A stretch of 64,000 nt of DNA, taken from Caprimulgus europaeus. Its lineage: Eukaryota; Chordata; Aves; Caprimulgiformes; Caprimulgidae. The DNA lies in contig OU015524.1 of assembly GCA_907165065.1 (NCBI GenBank), positions 38,817,295 to 38,881,294 of the forward strand. The letters run 5' to 3'. The notes beneath the pieces are model-generated. The model did not search any database, was not told the origin of the DNA, and worked only from the letters and a program-made list of their open reading frames with translations. The translations under genes were made by a program, and so were the position numbers. Below, piece by piece: positions 13,801 through 25,745 of this stretch (position 1 is its first letter; each line of letters starts with the position of its first letter).

Positions 13801-16800
13801 AAAAAGTAAAATAAATTTCAAAATAAAAAAAGGATTAAAATAAAAAAGTAAGGCCATAGTTGTGCACAGCTGTCACTGGAAACGCAGATCTGGTATTGTA
13901 TTTTATATATGACTCATTCTGTAATTTAATTCAAGCTTTGATATATGTTAGTTTTGGGCGTAATTTATTTAAGGGTAAATTGTACCTCTTTTTTTGTTTG
14001 GATCATACTGCTGCTTTATGTGATCAAAAACCTTCTCTGATCATATTGCTTAGTTCCTGTCATATTACCTAGTATTATTTCTGCAGGGCATAAATTCAGT
14101 ACTTGGATGCTTCTGCATTTGCACAAAAGCACTTAGAGAAAGCATTAAAACCAAAAGAAGGGGAAAAGGAGCTGTTGTCACTTTCACTTGTTTTTCAATT
14201 TGCTCTTTCGGATTAGTCTCAGTTCTTCATTCTCCTCAAGAGCAAGTGGGGAGTTTTGAGGATTTACTCAGGGAATATTGTGTGCAGGCAAAACAAGGTC
14301 ACGCCTACCTCCTTTCCAATGGCTCATTTCCCAGGCCCCTCCCAAGAAACATCTCTTGGCAGTGGACTGAATGAATTGTCTTGACAAAGCATGTTATCCA
14401 GCAGAGAAAGATATCATTAGCTATATGAAAGCCAGTAACACCTAGCAGTGTTTCCTGCAGTCCTCATCATTGCCCTACCTTTTGCACTGATGCACATGTT
14501 GATTAACTAGAGAGTTGATGTGAGGTGGAGTTCATTGGAAAAAGGAGCAGGTTGGCACAGATGCAATAATAAGAAGCAAGACACAAAAATAAAAAATGTG
14601 TGAGTGCATAGATCAGAAGTTAATAGTAATAAATCTATGCAATTTACTCCATGTGTTAAAAAATGATGAAAAAATACTTTATGTTTTTCAGTTTCCCTGT
14701 AGAGTTATGCTTTTCTTATGTCAAACCTTGATGTACAGTTCTATGGAGGGAAGAAGCATTTGCAATGTAAAAACAACCCCTCTCACTTTAGATTTAAAAC
14801 AGGATGACAGAAATATAAACATTGTATTAAACAATATTGAATTCTCTTTTCTTTTGGAGAGAAAGGAACAAAAGTAATGAGAAATCCTGAATTTAGTTTC
14901 AAAGTCAGTCCCTTCACCCTTATTCTGAAAGTTTAGTCTTTTATGTGAAAGAAGTGCCTGCTGACATTGTTGAGTACATAAGTCAATGACAAATCTTCCA
15001 CTGAATTAAATGAAGCTGCAATTTAATTTCAAGATATCAAAACAGATCTTTATGTATGTGTTCATTTGCTTTCTGTTTTAACTTAAATTGAAAGCTTGAG
15101 AACTGCATGGTATGCTATAAATTTTCTACTTTATGCTGAGGAGCAGATTAGCAATTACAGTTTGGAATGTACTTTAACAGGAAGAAACTAAGTTGTTTTG
15201 CCTTTTCCTGGAATAGTTTGGATCACTTGCTTGATCTTCTCTGAAATTAATTTTCTCTCCTAGAGTTCAGTTACTTCTATGTCATATTTTTACATGTGTC
15301 TATTCTGTGTCATTTCTCAGCAAACAGAGGGATAATATTTCTATTAGTAAAAACACCACATAAGATACAAGTGGAACTGAATTCAGCGTGGTGGCTGTTG
15401 TTTGTATCATCCTTAGCAGAGGGCTGTGTTGGTGGAAGGTCAAAGCAGTGTAATTCATCCACACCCAGTCTGGCAAAGAGCAAGCATAACATGTCATTTG
15501 GGAACTAGTATGCAAGCAAAAGAATGTTTTCATGTGATGGACAGGTCTGCACAGATGTTTAGATCTATCTGACAGCTACAATATATGCTAGGCAGGTACT
15601 TCTTTTCAGCAAAGAGAAACATAAGCATTTTACCAGATTACATTTATATTCTGTCTGGGAGTTCCCCTGCCTTGAGAGAATCCTACAAGCCCCCTCCTGT
15701 CATCTGCGGTTGTTGAGTAAGCATCCTTGACCCACCCTGTGCAGGTATAACATAAAGTTGTCTTTATAATGTATTTACTCTTAGCTGAGACTTGTGCTTT
15801 GCTCCTGTAAACTTGCCCAAGTGGACTCAAGCAGCGTAATTGTCATAGCATATACCCCAGTATAGGCTCTGCAAGCTCACCTGCACGCACCCAACTGACC
15901 AGTGTCACAGTTCAGCTGCTTTGTCTGCTGTTGGGGTTGAACTGAATACTAATTGTTGAAATTAATCTAATTTGTTTAGATGTGCCTATGTGAGTTGCAG
16001 TTGATATACCAAATGCTTTGTAGGTATATCATGAAAGAACCTGAAATGGGCTAAGTTAGGCAACTGTTACAAAGAGTTTGCCTCCTTGGTTACTTACAGC
16101 TTTCTTGGGAAACATTTAAATCAAAATCTTGGTCCAGGAACACCGTAGTAGTCACAGATAGAGATTAAATCCTGAAGGGCACAACAGAGTGTCCTCAGTC
16201 TTGCCACAACGATGCATTCTGTTATTGAAACTAGCATTCTGGTTAAGTTTTCTATTTTAGGCACAAACGTTAGATGGTAATAATGCAGTCATAATTGCTA
16301 AGATGGCTATGTATTTAGAAGATGATAACTGTTAGTGAAGGTACTCTGATAAAAAGAAGAGCAAATTCTACAAATTCAGGATTATGGGGATTGCATTATT
16401 GCTGTAAATGCAGAAATAGCTATTGTCACAGATAAGGAAGATTCTCTGAAGGTATATTCTATCTAATCAAAACATTTCCCACATGAAAAAGTAACAAAAG
16501 CAATAAAGTGATAAAAGCAACATGAAGCTGTACAAAGATGTGATATGCAGACAAGGAAACAGATTAGAAGGAAGGTTTCCAGTTATGAAAGACAATTATG
16601 GCTGTTTGGTCCCCTCAGAGTTCATTAACAAACATTTGGGAGCACTGATTAGAGCCTATATCTTTGCTTTTCCACTGCCACAACAGAAATAATTAATGGC
16701 AAAAATGTGAAAAGATTGACTAAGTACCTGGTATTAGTTTATGGGACATATTCTTAGCTTTAAGCTAGTTAAAATGAAACTGAAAAACTCTTCTGATTCT

Positions 16801-17984
16801 CAACAGTTTAAAATTTTTATGTCATTTGGCAACCATATAACAATACAGATATCATAAGAGAATAGCACAATGGATATTTAATTTGTTTACTCACTTTGCT
16901 GAATAACTGGCTTTTAAGACCTTCACTAATTTAGGTCTTTACAGAGCTATAAGAAGTCAAAAGCATCACTTATTTGTATTTTTCCTGTCTGTTATTCTGT
17001 TTAGGCTTCAGAGTTTAGACAAAATAAGAAAAAAACTCTGATTTAGTTTTTTTAAAATAAAACAAACCCAAAAAACTCCTTGCAATTCTGCAGTTTTTAA
17101 AAGACGGTCTTTTAACAGCTTTTGTCTGTTCCTTCCATTATCAATATGTCTTTTCCCATGGTTCATAAATTTCCAGTAAACCTCAGAGAAATATTCCGAG
17201 AGCACAGATAATGTTTAAGACCATGTTAAATTAAACCCAGCCCATAACGATTATTAATTATTTTAAGTGCTTCCTCTTTAGGCTTCATTTCCACTATTGG
17301 CAGACTGGGTTTGAGAAAAGCCAGTGATCTGAATACCAAGGAACATTTGCAACTTTAAAGCAGGGCAATTAGCAGAGTTATTTAAAATCCAAATGCAAGC
17401 AATGTCGGTCTGTTTTGCGTCCCGGATTTGTCTGTGGCTTCCTGCATGTGATCTAATTTAAGGGTCTGACTCAAAGTACCCCAAGTCAGCAGGTTCACCA
17501 TGGACTTTGGAGGACTTTGGACTATGCTGTCAAACTCTAGACCCATTCTCACATCGATGGGTATTGCTATGGGTAGTGGCCATCTTGCCAGAACCTGTTG
17601 CTTGTAGAAGCCATGTGAATTTTGGCCAAAGTCTTCCTCCATACTCACATGTGTCCCTGCTGTTCCCTGTGGGACGATTTACAGCTTGAGGGAAGGACAC
17701 AATTCGCATCCTGACAACCATAAAATAGATGTTGGAAATATACCTGCAATTAGGGTAAGCGGGATGGTTGTTTCCTCAGGAATGAGTTCCCTATCTGTAA
17801 GGTTATTTGGAAGTTATTAATATTGCTAGGAAAAGTCAAAGAAAATAATGAATCAAGTTTGGGATAGATAATGAATTACAGAAGAAAAAAAAATGTTACA
17901 CAAAAGAGAAAAAAGGAACACGTGTGGTCAGGTTTACCTGTGATTTAATTCTGTGTCTTTTTTGCAACTTCTCACTCAGGTGCC
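10816..17984. other. SMYD3 intron, no recognisable feature
   Basis: About 7 kb of AT-rich intron with homopolymer A runs (for example near 11252 and A-rich sequence at 13775-13850). Open frames are all under 95 codons and resemble no family I know. No RNA gene or clear repeat was recognised. Confidence 0.6.
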
Positions 17985-18165
17985 AGAGCTGAGGGCACTG
18001 TCCTTCCTCACACACTGCCCCAAAGCTTCACACCTCAGCACCTCACCTGAAGAAGGGCTTATATAGCCAAAACCTTGTCCCTTTTTTTCCCCTCCACACT
18101 GTATCAATTGTTCTGATGAAAGGCATTAGCTTTACTTAAAATTTTTGTCTTGCTTAAATACTTAA
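17985..18165 (+). repeat. Ancient dispersed repeat fragment
   Basis: Contains CCTGAAGAAGGGCTTATATA followed by GCCAAAACCTTGTCCC, TGTATCAATTGTTCTGATGA and AAGGCATTAGCTTTACTTAA. This order (GAAGAAG, CGAAA-like CTTGTC, then AATAAAAG-like and ATTACCTTTAC-like blocks) is that of an old repeat I recall in bird and reptile genomes. I cannot name the family with certainty. Confidence 0.45.
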
Positions 18166-18228
18166 CCCATCAGGGATACAGTGATGCCACTACTCAGCCT
18201 CTGAACTTGCCCTCTTCCTTAGTCCCCA

Positions 18229-18660
18229 TGTCTTAGTTTTGGCTGGGATGTCTTTGGCTGTCCTTGGACTGTATCTGTGGAGTGAGCTGCTAAGAAACCG
18301 CCCTTCCCTTGGAGCAGCTTCTGCTCTGAGCTCCTCTCCCTCACTTTCTCTTTTGTTCCTTTTGCCGTCCTTCTTTTCAACTTCCTTCCTAGATCTTTTT
18401 CAATAGGAAGGCTGCCTGGGGACCTGCACTAAATAGAGATGCGAAGGATCAGTGTTTCCCTCCCCTGCTAGCTGTGGTTGAGCCTTGGGATATGATATGC
18501 AAATCTAGCAAGGGGTACGCTCCCTCCTTCCTGTTTGGGACCAGGATTTTCCCTTCTCCTTATCTGGCTGCTTTTAACTTGCATTTCACTTGTATGCTTT
18601 AATTAGCACATTCCTTCTAGCTTGGCTGGCTTTTTCCTGTTTACAGCATCTCCACAATTG
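18229..18660 (+). mobile_element. Candidate decayed LTR fragment
   Basis: Starts TGTCTTAGTTTTGGCTGGGA, close to the TGTCCTGGTTTT start of the LTR at 61466. It also has GATATGCAAATCTAGC, comparable with GGATATGCAAATGGGA in that LTR. The 3' end cannot be placed and no internal retroviral region follows, so this is tentative. Confidence 0.35.
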
Positions 18661-21389
18661 CTACTCTACTCTATAAATCATACACTTCATGAGAAGTACT
18701 CATTGTAAATATGTATGTTGCTAGACTCATCAAGTCTAGTTCACTGGGAGCTTTGAGTATAAATTCTGTATTGCATATTAATAATGTATATAGTAATTTA
18801 GTACTGAAAGTGACTAAATGGCCTTCCTTTTTACTGTGTTTGGGGGTGTTGTAATACCTGAGTGGGTATTTCCAAGAAAGTGGGTAGTGCTCAAATATAT
18901 CAGGTGAAAAAACATACAAATTAACTATACTGAAAATGAAACTAATGATTTTGTAAGGAGGAGTAAGTGGCAGAATGTGAGGGCACGGCTTTTTAAAGGC
19001 AGAATTTGGCTCATGTTACTTCTCACAAGGAAGAGGAGAGGAGTTATGATGTAACCCATTGAAAGTCTGCAAATAATAGTATAACAGAGAGATGGAAGGA
19101 AGAAACAGGAATAGGATAATGCTTTCCCCTCCAGGGCAGTGTGTTTACTTGGTCAGGCCAGACGTGGAGTGTGACAGTTCTTTGCAATAAAGGAGCCCGT
19201 GCAACATTAGTTGATGTGCTGCTCCAATAACTTCTCATTTAACAAATTTCACCATCAAGCAATGGACATATCAAATAACTTATGTAGCAAATTTTAAAAT
19301 ACTTTTGGATGGAAGATTATGTACAAATGGTAAATGGTTTTATACTTCTTAAATGATATATCAAGATTATGGAGAGGTCCTAGTAAAGTCTCTGAAGTCT
19401 TTATATATGAGCTAGCAAATCAGAAAATTAAATTATGTCTCAGAATGGCAGAATTCTTTTGAAGGTAAATTTGATCTGTGATTATATAAGTTGATAATTA
19501 CATTACTTACATAAAATGTCCAGAAATACATTCAAAATATAAGATGCCTTTCCACTTTATAATAATATCACACAAATCTTAGCAAAGTGATTACAGCAAA
19601 ATTTTGGCAATATTACTTCTGCAACTCAATATGGGCTGTATATATATGTCCATATTAGTGGGATAATATGAGACAATTAATGCAGTGTTGAGCTGTGATT
19701 ACCATACAGCGCTATGAGAGATACTGGATTTAGGAACTGTGTTGTAACCATGAATGTCAAAAGAAAGCATTGAGGCTTGTAGATTGAGGTAGTCTTTTGT
19801 TAGACCATCTGATAAAATTGGAAAAATGATTAAAAGCTTACCTGTTTTTTCCTCTAATATAAATCACTCTTATGAAAGATGCTACTTTTTTCCTACAAAT
19901 TTTGCTGTTATATTTATCTTTCTAAGTGTAGAGGACATATATTCTGATGTCAAATGTGCACTTTTTAATATTGATTACTTGAGACATTTTATGTGATAAA
20001 GGTAAAGGAAGTAAAGAGAAGAGCTTTGATGAATGTATAGCAGAGTTTAACCCAGGCAGACTTTCCAGGCTGTATTTATTATAAAGCATAGATCTCTCAC
20101 GTGCAGAGACTGGAGTGAAGTGGCTAGAGCTGTAGTGTACAGTGGCATGAAGCTACATGCTAAATTGTTTAAACTGAAGTTTACAGGTTTAATTTTGAGG
20201 CAATTGCCAAAGCTGTAAAAGAGGTTAAGGTTTCATTTTTCTCATTCTGAAAATCAGAATACTCGTCTTTCTTTTTTTTAATTTCAGACCTCAACATTTC
20301 AAACCCAATTCTTTCATTAAGACCAATGATATAAGGCTGATTTAAAACACCATCTTTTGGAAAGATATATGGTCTGAATCTAAGAGTGCAAATGGAGGAG
20401 AATTTATCCATGTCCCTCAAAACTTTTCCAGAAGTGCCTCTACTACGTTGATCATCCAATCAGTAGATCTTTCTACATCTTTTCCTCAAAGGTTGAGAGG
20501 TGCCCAAACGCAAAAGATTTTTGATGAAATAGACTGTGACCAATTACTGTAAACTTTCTGTTTTTCATCTGGCTAAAATTTTTAGCACAATTATTTTTAA
20601 AAGCTTCAACCTATACTTGCAATTCCAACTCTAATAACTGATATACTTGTATACTGTAGATGTTACTCTTGCTGTGCCAGACATGCCTTGAGCTGCCCAG
20701 ATCTCATGCAGTGCCAACTAAGTGGGAGATAGAAATATCTGAAATGTGAAATGTTGGATTTCAGGTGCACTCCTGTTACTTTTGGTGCTTTCTAACACAT
20801 GAAATGTTAGCTCAAAAATGTTATCATGTGATGTTTTGGCCTTTTATGGACAGAGTGAAGGATACAAAATTTGAAGCATTCACAGGTCAGCTGAATGTCA
20901 CATTTGCTTGTTGAGTGAATGAGTGTCAGACAAATTCACCTTGTATTTCCTAACAAAATTAATTTGAGACCTTAAACTTAACCATAGCAAACATTAAAAG
21001 TTCTAAGAAATAAGAATAAGCAGATCCTCATTGAATGCTTTGAGGAAGAAATGTGGCAATGAGGCAATTGAAGTAGTAAATGATTGCGTGATCCCTGACA
21101 TTTGGGAAGAATGACAGGAAAATATAACAAAACCAGAAAAATCTACAAAGAAGATTTGCTCTGGATTTTGAAAGTTGAAGATACGTTTTCAATCATTCCA
21201 GAAGGAAAGATAGGAAACAGCAAAATTTCTGTGTGGGGTAAGAAGCAGACACAGCAAGGGGAAGAGACAAAGTCTTTTATATTCTACAAAAGAGACGGGC
21301 CGTAACAGAAGAAAATAGCTAATGCTATGCAGAGAATACAGAAGAAAGTAGTAATAATCCATTGTCTTGATTTAACCCTTAATATACTA
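18661..21389. other. SMYD3 intron, no recognisable feature
   Basis: AT-rich intron. Open frames at 20181-20459 (minus) and 21102-21305 (plus) have no recognised homology and no exon signals I trust. Confidence 0.55.
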
Positions 21390-21452
21390 GGCCAAACTTG
21401 CCTCTATAACTCTTCTGATTTCAGTGGAATTATCCCAGACTGATTTTGTTAA
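21390..21452. repeat. Decayed palindromic MITE-like fragment, copy 2
   Basis: Reads GGCCAAACTTGCCTCTATAA, then TGATTTCAGTGGAATTATCC, ending near TGATTTTGTTAA. It shares the GGCCAAA start and TTCAGTGGA centre with the copy at 7556-7645. Diverged and short. Confidence 0.45.
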
Positions 21453-22034
21453 TATATTTCTCTGCTAAAACCCACTTTATAAAAGCAAAAAATGAATAAA
21501 ATTATTTTGGTTTTAAGTACCTGTATGTGGAAAACCAGATATTTCATAAATGTGTGTGGTTGGGTATAACCAGCTAGAAACAAATAATTTAATGACTCTT
21601 AATATGAATCTATTGAAATTGTTATATTTAACAAAGCTGTCAAGCTCCAAGGAATAAGCGGTTTATGTATGATATGGTTGTTACTTTAGTGGTGGTGCAA
21701 AAAATGAAAAAGCTTCATTTCCTTTAGGAAAATACACCCTTAGTGTATCTTGGCTACCACAGATGTGAAGGATCATTTGTAGTACAGTAGGTGTAAGCTG
21801 CAGCCCATATTAGTAGGGAAAATAATTATGGCAATGGTGTCTTTGCTTTACTGAGCAGTCAGAAATGGCATGGGAGAGCAACAGAGGTGTCAGGCTTGTA
21901 GAGTTTAGCTGTTAACTGTTTTAGCTTGAGTAAAAGTAACTGTGGAAGAGAAGAGCAGTGAGCACTAGGGAGCGTAGAGGACAGCCATTTTTCTCAGTTT
22001 GTCAGCACATGGGTTAGTTACAGATTTACTGAAC

Positions 22035-22594
22035 TGTACTGGGTTTGGCTGAGGTGGAGTTAACTTTCTTCATAGCAGGCTGTGTTTTAGATTTGTGACT
22101 ATAACAGTGTTCATAACACACTGACGTTGATAACACACTAACGTTTTGGCTATTGCTGAATAGCACTTGCACAGCCTCAAGGCTTTCTCCTTTTCACACT
22201 CTGCCCTCTCCTAGTGAGTAGACTGGGTAGGCGACACAGCTGGGACAGCTGAGCCAAATCAACCAAAGGAATATTCCACACAGTATAACACCTTTCTCAA
22301 CAACAAAAAAAAGTCCTGGGATGGGGGTAGTGGTGGGGAGGTAGTGTACCTTCCAAGGTAGCCGTTGCTTGGAGCATGTCTGGACACCGGTTTGCTTGTT
22401 TGGGGTGATGAGTGATTGCCTTTGCATCACTTGGGGTTTTTTCCTCTCCCCTTCAGTTATTAAACTGTCTTTTTCTTAAGCCACAAGTTTTCTTGCTTTT
22501 GCTCTTCCTATTGTCTTCCTTATCCCACTGAGGTGGTGGTGGGGAGCAAGTGCTGAGTGGGTGCTTCATTGCTGGCTGGGATCAAGCCACTGCA
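22035..22594 (+). mobile_element. ERVL-type solo LTR
   Basis: About 560 bases from TGTACTGGGTTTGGCTGAGG to GATCAAGCCACTGCA, with TG...CA ends. It contains blocks typical of avian ERVL LTRs: CATAGCAGGCTGTGTTTTAG, GCTATTGCTGAATAGCACTT, CACAGCTGGGACAGCTGAGC, AGGAATATTCCACACAG and a late ATTAAA (22459-22464) before CTGTCTTTTTCTTAAG. A 17-base unit is duplicated at about 22112-22146 (ATAACACACTGACGTT / ATAACACACTAACGTT). No internal retroviral genes flank it, so it is a solo LTR, an old endogenous remnant. No clear five-base target duplication was found (TGAAC before, TGGCC after). Confidence 0.85.
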
Positions 22595-25500
22595 TGGCCT
22601 TTACTGCACAGGTTAATGGACTATACAATTCTGTGCTCTCTGATGCCTGTGATCTGATTTCCTTAATAAGTACATAGCCATTTGGCAGTTACGTATCCTT
22701 AAACCCTGAGTTACTGAAGGCCATTTTCAATCAACCAGAACACCAGGAAAAAAACTGTGTAGTTAAATGTCAGTCCCTAATCCTTCAGGATATACATTTG
22801 CATGGGTGAGTCATGCAATTAACATTGTTTATTTATCCCTATGGAGCTGAATGAAACACAGACAGAAGTTTTTTCCAGAACAGGTGCTTTTATCAGATAG
22901 ACTGATTTCATAACCATTCAATAAATAAGTACATCCTGCCATTTTAACTGCCTGCAGCACTTAGAATTTCCTGTCAAGGTGATGCTGCAACTCAACACCT
23001 CTCCCTCGCATTATTTCTCTCAATGTTCCCATGCCACCTTAAAGTGCAATTTAGTCTTTGAGGAACTGTTCTTCACAGGAGGAAATAGGCATAAATGTGT
23101 GCTCTGAGTGAAAGTAGGAAGAGCAAGGGTACTTTGTGTCACAGCCACTTGGCTGAGGTGGCTGGCAAAGGACAGTCTGCAAACTGGAAGGGTTATTTCT
23201 AGTCTAGGAATGAGGCTGGGGAGTCCCAGTACAATAGCTGATCAGTTAAAAATCAGATGGAAGGCAAATAGAGCAAGACTTAGAAAATGTCGCAGCATCA
23301 TTCAGATTAGCATGATTTCATCTCCAGTTTGAGATTTGTAACCTTTACTTTATAGACTGAATTTTCTTGTCTTTCCTTGGTGACTATTTTGCCGTGCACA
23401 ATCAATTAAAGAGTCTAAAACTTGAAATCAACACTGTAATAAAGGTGGGTTTGAACTTCATCAGTCATGAACATTTCTAAAACTATCATTTTCCTGTGAT
23501 GCTGAACAGGTAGCACCACCTGGCACCACTCTGCTTGCAACTTTTATGGAGAACAGATGTATGACGTATGGTTGTGATAGTCTCAGTAGCTGATACTGTA
23601 GTGATGGCAGAAATAGGCCTTATATCTCTCCTATCAAAATATAGTTGTCTTGGAAACACTGATGGTCATCCTAGTGATCATCCTAGTGCTGCTTTTCTGT
23701 AGTGATAAGTGCCTTTGAATGACTTTCTGGCATAAAATGGTCTACAATAACAGTGGTAATGATGAATATGCAGGTAACTGGATTTTTTTTTTTTTTGCAT
23801 AGTTCAGTAGGCAATTTTAATACTGCCCTGAAGTACTGCTAAGGATTATTTTAACCCAGAAAATTTTATTTTTTTCAGTGATTTTTGATGTACATATGTT
23901 TGTTAAGAAAAAAGTCATTTGCAAGCAGTAGTGGAAATACTGTTTAATAACATAGCAAATATGTCATGGATTATAGTCTGTTTTTTAAAAAGGTGATTAC
24001 TAATAAAATGTAGCTGTTATAAATAAAAATGAGAGGAAAAGTCCTTAGGAATGGAAGGAAGAAAATTCCTTTTCTAGAGAGCAGATGTTATTCTGCAAAA
24101 GAAGCGACTAAATCATATGATGAAAATGCATTCTCTTTCTTAATTTTCTGCAAATCATCAGCTCTCAAGCTTGTATTTGAAAACACCGTATCAAAAGACT
24201 TGAAACAGTGGGAGTTTTTCTGTTGAGTGCCATGACCTTTTTGTCAGAGACTTGTGGTTTATAACTTGTGCTAACGTGCTGGACATGGGGAATGTGTTTC
24301 TCCACTTGTCTAATGGCGAAAATGGAGTAGTAGAGTTGTTTTCCTGTATCACAGGATGCAGGATGGTTAGTAGGTTTTACCTAGTTCTGTGCTGATGAGC
24401 AAACCAACAGTTTTTTTGTGACTCCTTTCAGCCTGTGCAGAGACCAAGCATAATGTTTTTCCTTCTAATGCTAGCAAATGATGGTTTTGAAAATTGCACA
24501 TGATGGTTTTGAATATTACAGTTTTGAATATTATATCTAGTCCAGATGCTAAAGACAGAATGACCTTAGTCATGGCAGTACTGGGCATCTGCCCATGATA
24601 GCGGATATTACTATACTCTTCCCTACTCTTTCTGGTGGCATTAAAGACCAATGACAAAATGATCCTTAAAGACAGAATTTACTTCTGAATACTTGAACTA
24701 GTTTTCTTGGGGCACATTTGACTGACATTAGTAAACCATTTCTTGTAGGAATGTGAATCTGGCACGTCTTATGCACACATTTCATGAATACATTTCTGTG
24801 GCCATTTGAGGGTGAGAGAAATCCTCAATTCAGTTGGTTTCAAGCAAGTAAAATTGCAGCAAGTGTTCAGGGCCTCTTTCGAGAGAACTTTCGCTCATAC
24901 CATTCTTCCCATAACCACTGAGCGCTTTTTTTAAGCGCTTAGTATTTGATGTTTATACTGTTTTTTTCCTCTTGGACAGGAGTATAATTGAGTAAACAAT
25001 CTTCCACTGATGAATACTTCATTTACAATAAGCATAGCTGTAGTAATTTTATCTGTCACTCAAGATGCTGCTACCTTGTAAAGCTACATTTAAGAAAATC
25101 TGCTGTTTTCTTCCCTAGACTAATTGGAAATCACAGTTGGTTAAGCAGCATTACAGAAGGTCATTATTCTTACAAATAACAATAGAAGATAAAATTAACC
25201 AAAATAGTTGAAGAAAGACCACTGGATATCTTTTTTTCATGTAGAACTACATTTTTAGAAGACAGTATTTGAGAAATTGGCACAAACATGTCTGTCAATA
25301 TATATGCCTGTCAACCATATGAGACAGTCTAATCCAAGTCACTGAATTATGGTTAGCAGTTCAGATATGTTTGAAACACTGATATTTAGCTTGTTTGGGT
25401 TTATGTCAGATGAACAGATTTTACATTCCAAGAGGTTTGACTGTAGCTTGACTCTGGGCTTATTTACTGCAGAAAAGAGTGTGTGCCATTAGGGCAAGTT

Positions 25501-25599
25501 ATAGGAAACAAGAGCAAAGGGTTTGAGCTTTTTGTTGTTGTTGCATCACATTCTTATGAAATGGTCCTCACAGGACAGGGAGAAAACAAAGAAAACTGG
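22595..25599. other. SMYD3 intron, no gene; one hairpin
   Basis: Unassigned intron. It holds a T12-type run near 23785, a local duplication of GATGGTTTTGAA-type sequence at 24478-24535 and the hairpin listed at 24917-24943. No exon recognised. Confidence 0.55.
24917..24943. other. Short near-perfect inverted repeat (hairpin)
   Basis: ACTGAGCGCTT, a TTTTT loop, then AAGCGCTTAGT. Eleven pairs form with one G:T wobble, and the GC-rich AGCGC core stands out in AT-rich intron. It is too short for a microRNA precursor and no role is known to me. Confidence 0.75.
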
Positions 25600-25745
25600 G
25601 ATACAGAGTTGAAGAGTTGGATCAAACACTTCTATTAAATGCAGAACTCCGGGTCAAAGACAGGGTAAGCGGTTTGCCCAAAGCCACACAGGAAGTATGT
25701 TCCAAGTCAAAGGTTTGAAAACTGGCACTCAGATTCTCAGTTACT
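25600..25745 (-). mobile_element. MIR-like ancient SINE fragment
   Basis: The plus strand reads CAGGGTAAGCGGTTTGCCCA followed by AAGCCACACAGGAAGTATGT and then AAGGTTTGAAAACTGGCACTC. This matches the order seen in antisense MIR copies: GTAAGTGACTTGCCCAAGGT, CACACAGCTAGTAAGT, then a GAACCC-like block. Borders are approximate. The match is by eye to a remembered consensus. Confidence 0.55.
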
